From NCBI GenBank assembly GCA_001792895.1, contig MARA01000002.1, forward strand, positions 744,001 to 808,000: a DNA stretch of 64,000 bases, read 5' to 3'. Of this stretch, positions 32,832 to 44,197 are shown piece after piece. The notes beneath the pieces were generated by a model, which worked only from the letters and a program-made list of their open reading frames with translations, was not told the DNA's origin and ran no database searches. This DNA is from Lentinus brumalis (lineage: Eukaryota; Basidiomycota; Agaricomycetes; Polyporales; Polyporaceae). Position numbers and translations under genes: made by a program. The number at the start of each line of letters is the position of its first letter. Within the stretch, counting starts at the first letter, position 1.

Positions 32832-35545
32832 ATGTCCAGCCAACACCGGCACGCCTCCGACTCTGCTCCTGCTGCAGCTTCTAGCAGCTCGGTCGTAGCC
32901 GTTGCGGCCTCATCGACGGCTGCACGAGCCGGCGGTCATGCGGCCTCGTCGACGGCTTCACAAGCCACTGGGCATGGCGGTGGTGGGGGACGTTCTTCCG
33001 TGAGTCGCAGTCTTGGCTGTTCATGCGTCTTGGCACCTGGTCTAACCTCCGCCTCGTTGCAGAACCACCCCGAGTACGTGTGGTATGGCATCCTTGCCTT
33101 ACTTGCTTTGGCGACCATTGCCAACGCGTGCTATCTATCTTGGGTCACATATCGCCGTTACCGAGCACGTCGCGGCGCGTCCGCTCCCTCGAAGGCCACC
33201 TCGGCCGACGGAGCGGGAGGGGTGTCTCTGCGTCGCGTTCCGCAAGCTGTTCTCACTGCTTCGCGTATCTTCGGCTTTAGATGGCGCATCCCGGGGCTCG
33301 AGCTCATGATAGTGGAGGTGTTGTTCACGGTTGCCTATGTGGGCGCTTGCCTTGTGTGGTGCTTCGCCCCCGGTCAGTCACTCCAACTCGAGATCGTCGC
33401 GTCGTGCTCACCTCTTTCGTCATGCAGTCGACGGCCTTACATACCCCACCAACCTTACGGGGCGCTCGTGGGGCACTAGGACTGGCATGATGGCCACGAT
33501 ACAGCTCCCGTTCATCGTCTTGCTCGCTATGAAGAACAACGCCATCACCTGTGAGTTCCCCTGCTCGATGTCTGCAACGTACTTTCTAAATCAACCGTAG
33601 GGCTCACCGGTATTGGACATGAGAAAGCAAGTTAACGCAACGCAATTTCTCCGATTCCATCCGCTAACGGTCCCTCCAGCTCAACCTGATGCACCGGGTG
33701 GTGTCCAGGTGCATATTGATTCTGACATGGCTGCACTTCGGTGGCATGTAAGTGTCAGCGATGTTCCTTCACATGTTATCGTACTCACCGTCCCCCTTTA
33801 CCTTCAGGTATCTACGCTCGTAAGCCAATTGCGCATGTTTCTCTTGCTGTAGACTATAACAATGGCGCTTGCAGCCCGGCCAAGCTGATCAACGAGGGCT
33901 GGAAGATCGCTGGTCTTGTCGGCGCGATCGCACAGACCATCACGACCCTGATCTCCGTCCAGTGGTTCCGGCGACGCTTCTACGAGACCTTCTACGTCAG
34001 CCACGTCGTGCTCATCCTGTACGTCCCTCCCCTGCGATCCGTCCGTTTAGAAAATTTGGCACTCACCTACACGGTCTTCGCCCCCGTGCGTAGGATCTTC
34101 CTCGTCTCGATACACGTCCACGTCGTCCCCGTCCGCTGCGACAGATATATCTGGGGCGTCTGGGCGATCTGGCTCTTCGACCGTCTCTTCCGCAGCACCC
34201 GCTACATCCTCATCAACCTCGTCCTGCGCCCCACACGCTCTGTTGCGCGCATCGAGACGATCGGCGCCGACGGGCTCCGCATCACCCTCCGGCGGCGCGT
34301 CCCTGGCGGGTGGACCGCCGGCCAGCACGTCTTCCTCGCGTTCCCCTCCCTCGGGCTCCAGTCGCACCCGTTCACGATCGGGAACATGTGCGACCCACAG
34401 GGCGGAGGGGAGGCGGAGATGGTCTTCATCGTGCGCGCGATGCGGGGACAGACGAGGATACTCATGGACCGCGCGGAGCCGACGGGCTGCTGCGAGATCC
34501 CTGCGATGATCGACGGGCCGTACGGGCACCCGGAGGATATCCGCCCGTTCTCGACGTGTGTGTTCATTGCTGGTACGTGCTTGGGCTCGGGTTCGCATGG
34601 CTGTGGCGCCTGGCTGACTGTGGTTCGATGTTAGGTGGTACGGGCGTCACGTACACCATTGCGCGGATGCATCAGCTGTTTAGGTGAGCATCTTACACGC
34701 TCAGCATGACTTTGGATAGCGGACTCACTGTGCACAATTCCCTGACAGGGACCTCAACGCCTCCGACGCATGTGCGCAACGCGTCGTCTTTGTCTGGGCA
34801 GTCCGCACGCAAAGTACGTCCGCACTACCTCCCCTAACCCCACTCTCACTGATAGCCATCCTCACCAGCTGAATACGAATGGATCGCCGCGGATCTGGAG
34901 AAGATCCTCACCGAAGCGCCGCCCTCCCTCTCCCTCGCCGTCGACATCTACCTCACCGGCGGCAGCGGCAGCCTCGGCGCGCTGCCGACGCTCTCCAAGG
35001 ACTTCGGGCCCGACCTCGAGAAGGGCCCCCTCTCCCCAGCCTCGGACTCCAGCTCCTCAAAATCCAAAACCGCCCCCAGCTCGGAGTCAGGGTGCGAGAC
35101 CCCCATCAGCCCGAGCACGCCAGATACGCCGATCTCGTACGGCGCGTGCACGCTCAAGAAGCCCGACGCCGCGTACTTCACCTCGGGCAGCACGACCCCA
35201 ACGACGGAGTGCCTGCCTGCGGACGGCGCGTTCCCGCTCGTGCAGACCTCGGGGGTAATCAGGAAACGGTGCGGCCGGCCAGACGTGTATCGGATCCTCG
35301 AGGAGGAGGTCGCTGCGTCGCGGGGCGCCGTGGCTGTCGATGGTGCGTCTTCCTCTCGTCCCGGGCGTCGGGTGGCTGATTGCATTGTGCGTTGTGCATT
35401 GTGCGTTGTGCGTTCGACAGTGTCTGGCCCGGACCGGCTCGTCGCGGACGTGCGGAACGCGCTGTGTGCGCCGTTTGCGGGCCCGGTCGCTGCGCTGAGG
35501 GGCGCTCCGACGGTCATGCTGAGCGTCGAGCAGTTCCGGATGTGA
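32832..35545 (+). CDS. FRE: Ferric/cupric reductase, FRE-type transmembrane flavocytochrome
   Basis: Twelve exons chain exactly to 680 residues (32832-32999, 33063-33372, 33428-33550, 33601-33626, 33680-33747, 33808-33819, 33875-34018, 34094-34572, 34635-34683, 34749-34813, 34869-35342, 35421-35545). The N-terminus is Ala/Ser-rich with a first span YGILALLALATIANACYLSW. The heme-bearing core has paired His ligands: KLNLMHRVVSR and TWLHFGGM in one helix, YVSHVVLIL and SIHVHVVP in the next. FAD-binding signature LQSHPFTIGNM and NADPH-binding GGTGVTYTIARM and SGPDRLVADVRNAL follow. The enzyme moves electrons from NADPH across the plasma membrane to reduce Fe(III) or Cu(II) before uptake. Two iron-type GATA sites precede it. 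Oddities: one intron uses a GC donor (33627), a 12-nt micro-exon is needed, and a Ser/Pro/Thr-rich insert sits within the NADPH domain. Confidence 0.9.
33627..33679 (+). other. GC..AG intron in the ferric-reductase gene
   Basis: 53 nt intron with donor GCAAGT after GAGAAA and acceptor CCTCCAG. Use of this donor gives GIGHEK joined to LNLMHRVVSR, as expected for the family; no GT donor nearby does. Confidence 0.8.
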
Positions 35546-36747
35546 TCATCGCCGCGCCTTCCGTCTTCACCTATTCTTGGATTAGACGTCCAGACGTTAC
35601 GAAGACGATGATCACGCACCACGAAAATAACCAACGTTGAGCCCGAAGGGCATTGTGAGACTGTTGGTACATGACTGAGATGTGATAGATAGATGTTGCG
35701 GGCTCTAGATGCGTTCACCTGTTTTCTTGTTCTGTTTTGTTTTTCACGTTCATGACATGTCGTAACCGGTAGCACCGATGTTGTATAGTCCTGTACAAAC
35801 AAATATCTGCCCCACTCCGCTTGACGCGCGCGCACTCCTCATGCAGAGACTCCATGGCGGACTGGCGGCCTCCACGCGCACGCATATCGTCGACGGGTGC
35901 GACTGGCTCTCCCTGACGGCCCCCGAGCAGCCTTGTCACGAAGTCCTTGGATCTGTCCCCTTAATTTCAGGATGGCTGCGCACCTTCAAGTGTGCTTTAA
36001 CGTTCGCACTGGCTCACGAGGACCAGTACGATGCTCGCGGTCAGACGTGCAACGCGGAGACCTGGGACACGCAACCGGACCTGTACACTTATTCAAAACA
36101 ACGTGAGATGCCAGTGGTTCTTTGGAATCGGAGCCATCGCACCCACATCAGCGCGTAGAGGCGTCCCGCCTAAGAGGGCGGAAATCTATGCATGCCCCAT
36201 CTCGCTTCGGGGTCCCTTGAGGCTTGTAGCACTGAGATAGGACACCCTCGTCTGTCATCCTCTGCGCTCGTCGCTATTCATGTAGAGATGACTGAATCGA
36301 GAGACTGCATGGCGGCTCGAAAATGCGAGTAGGGACAAGCGTGTGTGCCACAATATCCAAGATAAGACATTATTTAGTGAAGCTTCCGTGCAACGCACCT
36401 GCTCGAGAGTGCTCTCCGTAGCTGACCATAACAGGACAAGGGATGACAGTCGATCCATATCTTGGTTTTTAGTGGCTGACCATGAGCGATGGGCATGGAT
36501 CTCGCACTTTGCGCAAAGCGAGGAACTCGAGTGGAGACGCTGTGCAAGCAATGCGTACTGAGTATCCACTCTCGTTCTTACGTTCATACCATGTCATGAC
36601 GTCGATGTTGTATACTGTATCCTGTAGAATGCTCAGAAACATGCTCGCAGCTTGAAGATCCCTACATAGACGCAAGGGCAGACATAAGTGACGTAGTATC
36701 CTACCCTGATGCCATGGAATGTTCCATTCACGTACCGCGAGTGACTA
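35546..36747. other. Intergenic downstream of ferric reductase
   Basis: 1.2 kb without a supported gene. Two short stretches resemble each other (about 35735-35795 and 36572-36632: both have ACGTTCAT..CATGTC followed by GATGTTGTATA and TCCTGTA), hinting at a local duplication. Otherwise nothing recognised. Confidence 0.4.
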
Positions 36748-37016
36748 GTGCTAACCGTGAGCACCGTTCGCTCGCGATACTGCAACGAACGCATCCTTTC
36801 GGCAGGGCTGAAATCCTGGCGAAATGGTGGCGTCGCTAACTGGTGGAAACATTCACCTTTCCGAGACGGTAAAGCTTTTTGGGGAAAGCCTCGTTTAGGG
36901 AGCTCCGGAAGTCCCATACACCTTTCATGGGAGGAGTTAGGGAGTTTCCTGCAGACTTTGAGATATAACGGAATTCTTACTTTCGATGATCCAATTCCTA
37001 TGCCTTAGCTAACTCC
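36748..37016 (+). other. AT-richer open stretch of unknown origin
   Basis: An open frame of 86 codons (36748-37008) coding a Trp-rich peptide (WRNGGVANWWKHSPF, KAFWGKPRLG, TFDDPIPMP) in DNA visibly richer in A and T than its surroundings, with A/T-ending codons unlike the neighbouring genes. I do not recognise it. It could be a fragment of a mobile element, an organellar insertion or chance. Not called as a gene. Confidence 0.3.
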
Positions 37017-37284
37017 AGAAAGGATGCTTTCTTTTGCAGTGTGATTTGTGGCAGGTAAGTGACATGGCAGCTTGGCATACTGTGCAGTCAATGTGTATTC
37101 ATCCATCACTTCGTGGTATATAGCTATAAACTGTACGTGATATCTGCGGAGAGGCAAGACGGTCAGCCTCAACTGTGGGCGCGGATGACTTGACGCCAAG
37201 AGCGAAACTCACCCAAGATAAAGCAAGTATTATACAAGATCAAGAGCACGCTGCCCGTGCCGGTACCAACGTAACCTACGTATA

Positions 37285-38136
37285 TCATGTGTGTTGCACC
37301 TCTTCCCAGTCGTGGAGTCCGAGCTTGGCTCGGAGGGCGCTGAGCTGCTCGGGCTTGAGCTCCTTGAACTGCATGCTGTGCGAGCCCTTGCCGGCCATGG
37401 ACGGGTGGTCCTTGTCGAACAGGGCGGAGGCGGACTGGGACAGCATGGACGACTGGGTGGCGAGCGCAGCGAAGGAGGAGGTCGTGTCGTGGTACAACCT
37501 TCACGCCGCGTTCTAGCATCCAATCCGACACACCCCACACACAAAGACAGCAGACGCACCTGTACGCCTCCTTGTTGAAGCAGTCGCCCTCCCTGATGTC
37601 GTCGAGCGCGTGCTTCTTGAAGGCGGCCTTGACCCAGTGCAGGACGTCGAAGACGTGGTGCTCCTTCGGCTTCCAGGGGCGGAAGCGCGGGCGAGGTTGA
37701 AGGAGCCGTCCTGCTGCGAGATGAGCGGGTGGAAGACGTCGGTGAGGAACTGCACGGTCGGCGGGCGCTCGGGGTAGTTGGAGGGAAGATGAGGCGGAAC
37801 TTGAGGATGGAGTCGGTGTAGTACCCTGCACGGCGCACGCTGTGAGGCTGACACTAGTGCCAGGAGGTGCGCACGGTGCGTACCTTGGTGGACGAAGAAG
37901 ACGGCGTCCCAGATCATGAGGTTCTCCGGGGAGGGCGTGACATACATGCCTAATGGACAGTGGCCGGTGTGGCGGAGGGACGCATACTCGAGGGAGACGG
38001 CGGTGCGGGTGACGGCGGGGGTCGCGAGCTCGGTGATGCTGCCCGTGCGCGCATTCGGCCTGTGATGCCGCCTCGCGGGGGAAGAGACGTCTGTTGTCGG
38101 AGATGGTACGAAACTGGAAAGCATTTTGGACGCCAT
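37285..38136 (-). CDS. AKTIP/FTS-like ubiquitin-conjugating enzyme variant (no catalytic Cys)
   Basis: Minus-strand gene. Exon 1 ends GMYVTPSPENLMIWDAVFFV-HQG; the next begins GYYTDSILKFRLIFP, then YPERPPTVQFLTDVFHPLIS, then RFRPWKPKEHHVFDVLHWVK, KKHALDDIREGDCFNKEAYR and a tail ending LGLHDWEEVQHT. This is a UBC fold, and the stretch after FHPLIS lacks the active-site Cys of true E2s, as in AKTIP/FTS. AKTIP works in the FTS-Hook-FHIP complex that links early endosomes to dynein, a route first defined genetically in Aspergillus. The frame breaks twice by a missing base: near 37778-37779 (between LIFPP and YPERPP) and near 37690-37693 (between SFNLA and RFRPW). Each is repaired by one extra base, so the locus is probably intact in the living genome. 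The ATG at 38136 has a second in-frame ATG four codons on. Confidence 0.75.
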
Positions 38137-38656
38137 CGCTGTCTGGTCTCAGGCTCGTCGGACGCGTGCATGCAGCTGCTTACCCAAGCGCGCATGGGCG
38201 CCTGCTGAGTGATGGCAGCACCGGATGTGGAGCACGCCACGGAGGATTACCGTTACGCCAGCGAGTGACACTGACAGCATCTGGGCAACTCGTCCGTGGC
38301 CCAGGCGGCGACCGACGCACTCACAAAGCACGGCACATGCTCCTCTGAGCTCAGCAAACCCGCCTGCGACTCGCTCCGCCATTTGTATTGCTGCTCTCCC
38401 TCCAATCATCGTACCCGGTTTGCCCCGTCTGCCTCCAGCGGTTCCCGGCGCGGCTCGACTTCCTAGTTCCGGCATCTAAAACATCCTCTATATAACCTGC
38501 CACATACCAAGCACCCTACTTTTTCACCACCAGCACCACCAATCCCCGGGCTTCGCTTGCTGTCCCGCCCCCGCCTCCGCATACAAGATACCACCACCAG
38601 ACAGTCTCATACTAGATAGATCTTTTAGATCGTATCCCCGCACATAGACTAATACT
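38137..38656. other. Divergent promoter region, AKTIP-like / RCF2 paralogue 2
   Basis: 520 bp between divergent genes. No supported gene. The region just before 38657 is CA/CT-rich and pyrimidine-heavy (ACCACCAGCACCACC), typical of fungal 5' UTRs. Confidence 0.45.
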
Positions 38657-39457
38657 ATGAAGGTGCGTTTGTAACTCCCACTTTCTCCATTCGAGACACT
38701 TCCCAATCCCTCCCCATAGTTCGCGACCGAAGAAGAGCTCGCCGGCCACCAGCGCGCCACCATCCGCGGCGCCCTCGAGGGCGTCGCCGCCGGGCTCGCC
38801 ATCTCCCTCCCCGCGACGTGGTACCTGCACCGGCGCTGGCCCGCCTTCCGCGCGCTGCCCATCCAGCTCAAGGCCCTCGGCGTCATCCTCGTCGTCGGCC
38901 CCACCTTCGCCATCCAGGCCGAGCGCCGCGGCGTCGAGTTCGACCAGGCCACCTGGACCGGCGCCGGCAAGGCCGTGCTCGAGCGCGAGGAGCAGGCGAC
39001 CGAGAGCAGGTGGGAGGCCCTCAGCAGCAAGGAGAAGTTCAGGGACTGGGCCATGCGCAACCAGTACAAGATCATCCTCGGCAGCTGGGCGGCCGGCATG
39101 GCCGTCGCCGGCACCGTCGTCATGCGTAATCGGTGAGTCCGCACTGTTTTGCCTGGGAGAGGGAGGCCCGGGGGAGAGAAGGACAAGAAGGCTGACGACA
39201 CTTTGCGATGCAGCTACCAGAGCACACCCCAAAAGGTCGTCCAGGCCCGTATGTGGGCGCAGGGCCTCACCATCGGCGTCCTCATCGCCGCCGGCGTGCT
39301 CACCCAGAGCCAGCGCTCCCAGGCGCAGGCCAACCGCTCCGTCGACCACTCGTGGCAGAACATTCTCGAGGAGCAGGAGCGCGAGGAGAAGGAGATCCAG
39401 TCCCGAATCGGCACCCTCCCCTCGTCGTCGCGTGCGCAGCCAGCAGCCGCGCACTAG
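38657..39457 (+). CDS. HIG1-domain mitochondrial protein, RCF2-type (paralogue 2)
   Basis: Three exons (38657-38662, 38720-39132, 39214-39457) give 220 residues. It is clearly related over its full length to the protein at 19968: both start with a Met-Lys micro-exon, both have QRATI near residue 15, a span GLAISLPATWYLHRRW, LGVILVVGPTFAIQAERRG, then SWAAGMAVAGTVVMRN, the HIG1 signature YQSTPQKVVQARMWAQGLTI and DHSWQNILEEQEREE. The role is assumed the same: inner-membrane partner of cytochrome c oxidase. It lacks two introns found in paralogue 1, has stronger bias to GC-ending codons and a longer Ser/Ala tail. The two could serve different oxygen or growth conditions; nothing in the sequence decides this. 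Confidence 0.87.
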
Positions 39458-40369
39458 GCTTGCTAGTGTTTGCCGTTCGCTCACGATGTTCACGAATCTG
39501 TATCATTCGCCCCTCGAACCCCACACGGTTCACACTTTCACGCTCTCTCATACCATTCGCCATCTACCACTGTATCTTAGGCCAAGCTAGTCGTATTTGC
39601 ATCTGCTTGAATACTTGCAATCCAGGGACACTTAATTTATGCAATAGAACGCACCTTGCATTGCACTTGCTGTGCCAGCTGCTCTCAGCTCGATTCTCGC
39701 CCTTGCGCGTGCATGGATATATAGGCCGGAGCTGTTTACGGCAGTTGTGAGCTGCTCCTCGCCTCTGCTGCCGTGGAGCGAACTACTAAACTTTGACGAG
39801 TGCAGAATCGTGCTCATGATCAGTCGTCGTGTGCGTGACCGAGAACTGCACTAGATGATATTAGATACTGTACGTCTACTCTAATCCTCGCTACTCTACC
39901 ACCATCCGTGCGTGCGACGTACGTAGCAGCGTCCACGCCGCGTATATGTATGTATGCTGAACACAAGCAAGAAACGAAACAAACCCGTCGTCGCCAGTCA
40001 ACGTTCGACGGTAAAAGTAGATACTAGTATGATACTTACCACGCGCTCGCAGGGTCTCTAACACGAGCGTCCACCACGCGAACGATGCATCGAAGCCGCG
40101 TCCGGCCCCCGCCGCGACGTTCTACTGGGGAGGTGCACCGGCATACACCACGGCGCACTCGCACACCCGCTGGGGTCGAGCGAGTGGCTCGCGAGCACCG
40201 GCACGACCGCCGTCTCTGGGGCCCGTCCGCGCTCCCGCTCCCGCTCCCTCTCCTTGCTTCCATCCTTCGCCAGGTGGGCCACGGGGCCCGCCTCCGCCCC
40301 CGGCGACTCCGGGATCGCAGGCAGGACGAGCGACGACGTCCTTACGCCCCCCGCCGCCGCGGGTCCTAG
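39458..40369. other. Intergenic, 3' flanks of RCF2 paralogue 2 and VIP1
   Basis: 910 bp between two genes that end towards each other. Short GC-rich open frames near 40050-40370 have only Arg/Pro composition. No gene seen. Confidence 0.45.
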
Positions 40370-43300
40370 TCAGGGGTCGTCCGCGTGCGCCGACGAGCTC
40401 GCGACGGGCGCCTGGAGCGCGTCGATCGTCTCGTACGGCGTGTCCGGGCCCGTGTCGTCGTCGTCGGGGACGCGGCCAAAGTGCTTCGAGAGGCGCTCGA
40501 TGACGAGCGGGTACGGCAGGTGCTGCGTGAGCTTGCGCCGCGGCTGCACGTTGAGCGAGTGGCGCGCGTCGAGCGCGGAGTCGAGCACGTTGGACGAGTG
40601 TGCGCCTTCGGAGAGCGAGAGCTTGATCGAGTATTCCTTGTCGGACTTGCCGCGGCCGTGGTTCCGCTCGTACAGCTCGAAGGTGATGTGTGCCTGTGGG
40701 GGAGGGAGGGGAGGGTGGTGAGCCGGTAGACTATGTGAGATGGGATGATGATGTGAGTGAAGACTTACGCAGTAGTCGAGCTCGGGGATGCGGCGGTTCG
40801 CGATGGGGAGGCCGGAGAGGAGGACGAGGTTGACGAGCGTGTGGATGTGGCTCTCCTTCGTAAAGTAGAGCGTCAATCCGCACTCCTCGTTGTTCCGTGC
40901 ACGCTCGAGGTCGCCCACGACGTTCCGCAGAAGCGGCAGCGACGTGAGCACGCCGATCTCCTCCCTACAAGCATCATATCATGTCAGTGCAACGTCCGCA
41001 GAGACACCAAGAGCAAAAACACGCACTTCTCCTCAGGCTCGATGCCGTACTCCTGCGGGGCAACGAGGTCGAACAGCGCCTTCGCGCGCCCGTACAGCTC
41101 ATGCAACCTGCGGTCGTGCGGCGCCTGCTCCGTGCGCCCGCCCTCGTTGAAGATCGAGAAGAGGAACGTGCGGTGGTGCAGCGCGCAGTACTTGATCGTG
41201 TCGTACAGCTCCGACACGCGGCTCGGGTCGAACTTCTCCTGCTTCACGTCGCAAAAGTCCTCGAACAGCTTCTCCCAGCGCTCGCGGAACAGCCACGGCT
41301 CGTCCCCGCAGCACCAGCGCTCCTGGATCTTGTCCACGTCCATCGTCTCCCAGTTGCGCCGCATGATGTCGCGGAACGTCGACAGCAGCTCGATCACCTC
41401 CTTCACGACCTCGACCGGCTCCTTCTTCATGCTCTTCGGCCAGGTCAGCTCGGGACGCTTCTCCGGCTCGCCCGGGCGCAGGAGGATCTTGAGCCGCTTC
41501 TTCACGTCGTCCATGAGGTCCTTGGCCGCGTTCGAGTCGTCGAGGAGGTCCTTGCGGATGATGAGCTTGGGCGGCTTCTGCGCGGGAATCGAGTTTTCGC
41601 GGCGGGGTGTAGATTGGAAACCCGAGCCCTGGCCGCCGTCCGTCGACGAACGGGAGGAGTGTACCCCGGAAGAGGGGCCGCTATTGGCAGAGAGCGTGCT
41701 AGGAGTGGTCGAGGACTGTGCTGTGTCGAAGAGAGCACCGGCGAAGATCTCTGCAGACGCTACTACACGACGCTCGGAGGACGTGTAGATCTGCCAAGGC
41801 CATCAGTATATGGATGCAAGAGTCCGAGGGCATTGAAAGACGTACCCTGACATTCTTCAAGATGTCCTTGTCTGTTGCATGACGAGTGAGCGATCGGAGA
41901 GTAGTGGTATGGACAGTGGTACGTACTCATGATCGAGATATCTTTCTTCATGTTCTCTCCAAGATCGCGTGATTGGTACCGCGCCGAGTGCGTAAACTCG
42001 CCGCCCCACTTGAACACAAGCGTGAGCTTCGTGAGCTTCCGCACCTGCCCCGGCTGTTTCTTCGAATACACCGGCTTCAGCTGCGCCTTCGTCCCAGGCA
42101 AGTCAATCTTGCTGAACAGCGCATTATTGAGTTGCGTGAGCTTGACCAGGTCATCGCCATCAGCCCCAAGACCCTTCGCCTCCTCGACGGCAGTCGCGAT
42201 GAGGTTGAGTTGTGTGCGCTCCCGGAGGATGATCTCCTCGCGCTCGCCGTTGAGGAGGGTGACGAACGGCTGCGTCCACCGCTCGCCGATGGGGAAGTTG
42301 AACTTGAGCTTCTGCTTCGGCGTGCGGTCCGCGTGCCGGAAGACGGTGACGTTGGCCTTGAGCAGCCACGTCGGCTCCTCCACCGTGGCCTCGGCAGCAG
42401 GGAGGGGTCGCTCGGGCGAGGCGGCGACCCGGAGACACAAACCTGCCAGGATTTCTGCAGTCTTGTCTGCGAGGCGGCAGCACATGTAAGTGGGGAACAT
42501 GGGTGTACTTGGAAGACGAGGATGGGCAGCGCTTACCGTAGTAGGTGTCGTTGCCCTTGACGAAGCTCCAGCCGTTGACGTCTATGACCTGACTCCTCTT
42601 GCCGCCGTCGCAACGGAGCATGTCAAAGCCGCAGACCATCTGTCCAAAGCCGTCGCTGATGCGTGCGGCCCACGCCTTCTCCTCGTCGCTGAGATTGGTG
42701 ATGAACCTGGCACGCCATATGAGGGTCTGTGTGCACTGGAGGCAACGGGCGGCTGACGTACCGGATCTCCTTGCCTTCTGTGTTGCGGCGCACGACGCCG
42801 TCCACGAACGGCGACTTGCGGGTCTCGGCGTGCGTGTAGTCGCGACCGACCGTGTAGACCTTGATGTCCTCGGAGTTGTCTACGTCGACAAATTTCTCGT
42901 AGATGTAGGACCCGTCGGTGCGGGGAAAGTTCAGTTGGGGATCTAACTCGCTGGACTTGTTTCCGACCTATATAGATCGAGGGCAATGAGTTCTAGACAC
43001 GCCTCGGTGTAATGAAATGTGGATAGATGGCAATGGAAGTGGGTCCGTTCGGATTTAATCGGGGTTTGCCTGGCCCTGGCACGAGCCATCCACAGAAACG
43101 ACCCGCACCGTGAGCTATGGAATTTGACGAGCGCGCACTGCAGAAGCCGCAGTCTGCCTGGATAAGCCGCCAGGCATCCGTCTAGCTATCACGCGGACGC
43201 ACCGTCTCTGTTCTTATGGGATGTATCACGCTTTTTAAAGCCCCACGCCAGGTTTAGTAAGTGGTATGCTCCGGACATACAAATGATTTCGGAGCACATC

Positions 43301-44197
43301 CCACGGACATTTGGGTTACGTAGCAAAAATCTTCACGGCTCGTGGACTGTTGAACTATCATGTCGCACACAATGCGCATTTCCACCGAACAGCGGGAGCC
43401 TTGCCCTGCGACAATGACTAGTACGCACCTTCCGGAACAAACGGCGCCCACCTCCGCCACGGAAGTAGATGTAGACGTTGTGGTCCTCGCCACTGACGGG
43501 CTTTTCGACGAACGGCTTCTCCATGACTTGCCCGTCGATAATGATCGAGTCTCCGTCAGGACTCATGGTAACCTCGGGCGTGACCTGAAATCCGCCAAGA
43601 TGAATGCCGATTTTCTTCTTCATGATGTTGCGCAGCTCATCGTCGACCTTCGGCCCGCCATCGCGGGACACTTCTAGACGTCGAGGAGTAGGCACTTGAA
43701 GATGGTCCAGAACTGCTCCGACAAGGCGGCGGTCCCAGAGGAGGGCCTGTGGCGGGAGGTCGTTTATGCAGTACGGGCTGCGCAACTTGACATACGATAT
43801 GGCCTTGTCGAGCGGGAAGTCGGTGGAAAAAAACGAGATGAGAACGTCACACCGCGGCCAATTCTCAACATCTGCGCAAAGCTGATCAGCTTCAGACTTG
43901 AGTCATATAAACGCCACGGTACGCACCTTCATCGAGGATGACTTTGTCTCCGAAGACCTTAACCTCGATGGCACCGTTTGACCGCTCCACCAATCGAGTG
44001 AGGATCTCGCGCATGGCTTTTGACCGAGCCTTGATGTCCATAGCGCATATGCCCAAGATGATGGGATGTCGCGTGTGGTCGGTGATTGCAGACAGGTCTG
44101 ATTGCGAGCCATTTGGCGAAGGAGTGGAAGACCTGGGGGCGGATGCGGAGAGCGGAGAGCGCTCAGGAGAGTGGACGAGAGAGCCAAGCATTGACAT
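40370..44197 (-). CDS. VIP1: Inositol pyrophosphate synthase VIP1 / Asp1 (PPIP5K)
   Basis: Minus-strand gene with at least nine exons. N-terminal pre-ATP-grasp and ATP-grasp kinase domain: [120 protein letters not shown] and [20 protein letters not shown]. The C-terminal histidine-acid-phosphatase domain starts at [17 protein letters not shown], with [19 protein letters not shown] and later [19 protein letters not shown]. The kinase half makes 1-IP7 or IP8 from IP6 or 5-IP7 and the phosphatase half removes the same phosphate. In fission yeast Asp1 controls polarity, microtubules and phosphate signalling. An intron of about 460 nt (42969-43426) splits the kinase region. The start at 44197 is the first ATG before the conserved block; an upstream in-frame extension is possible. 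Confidence 0.92.
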
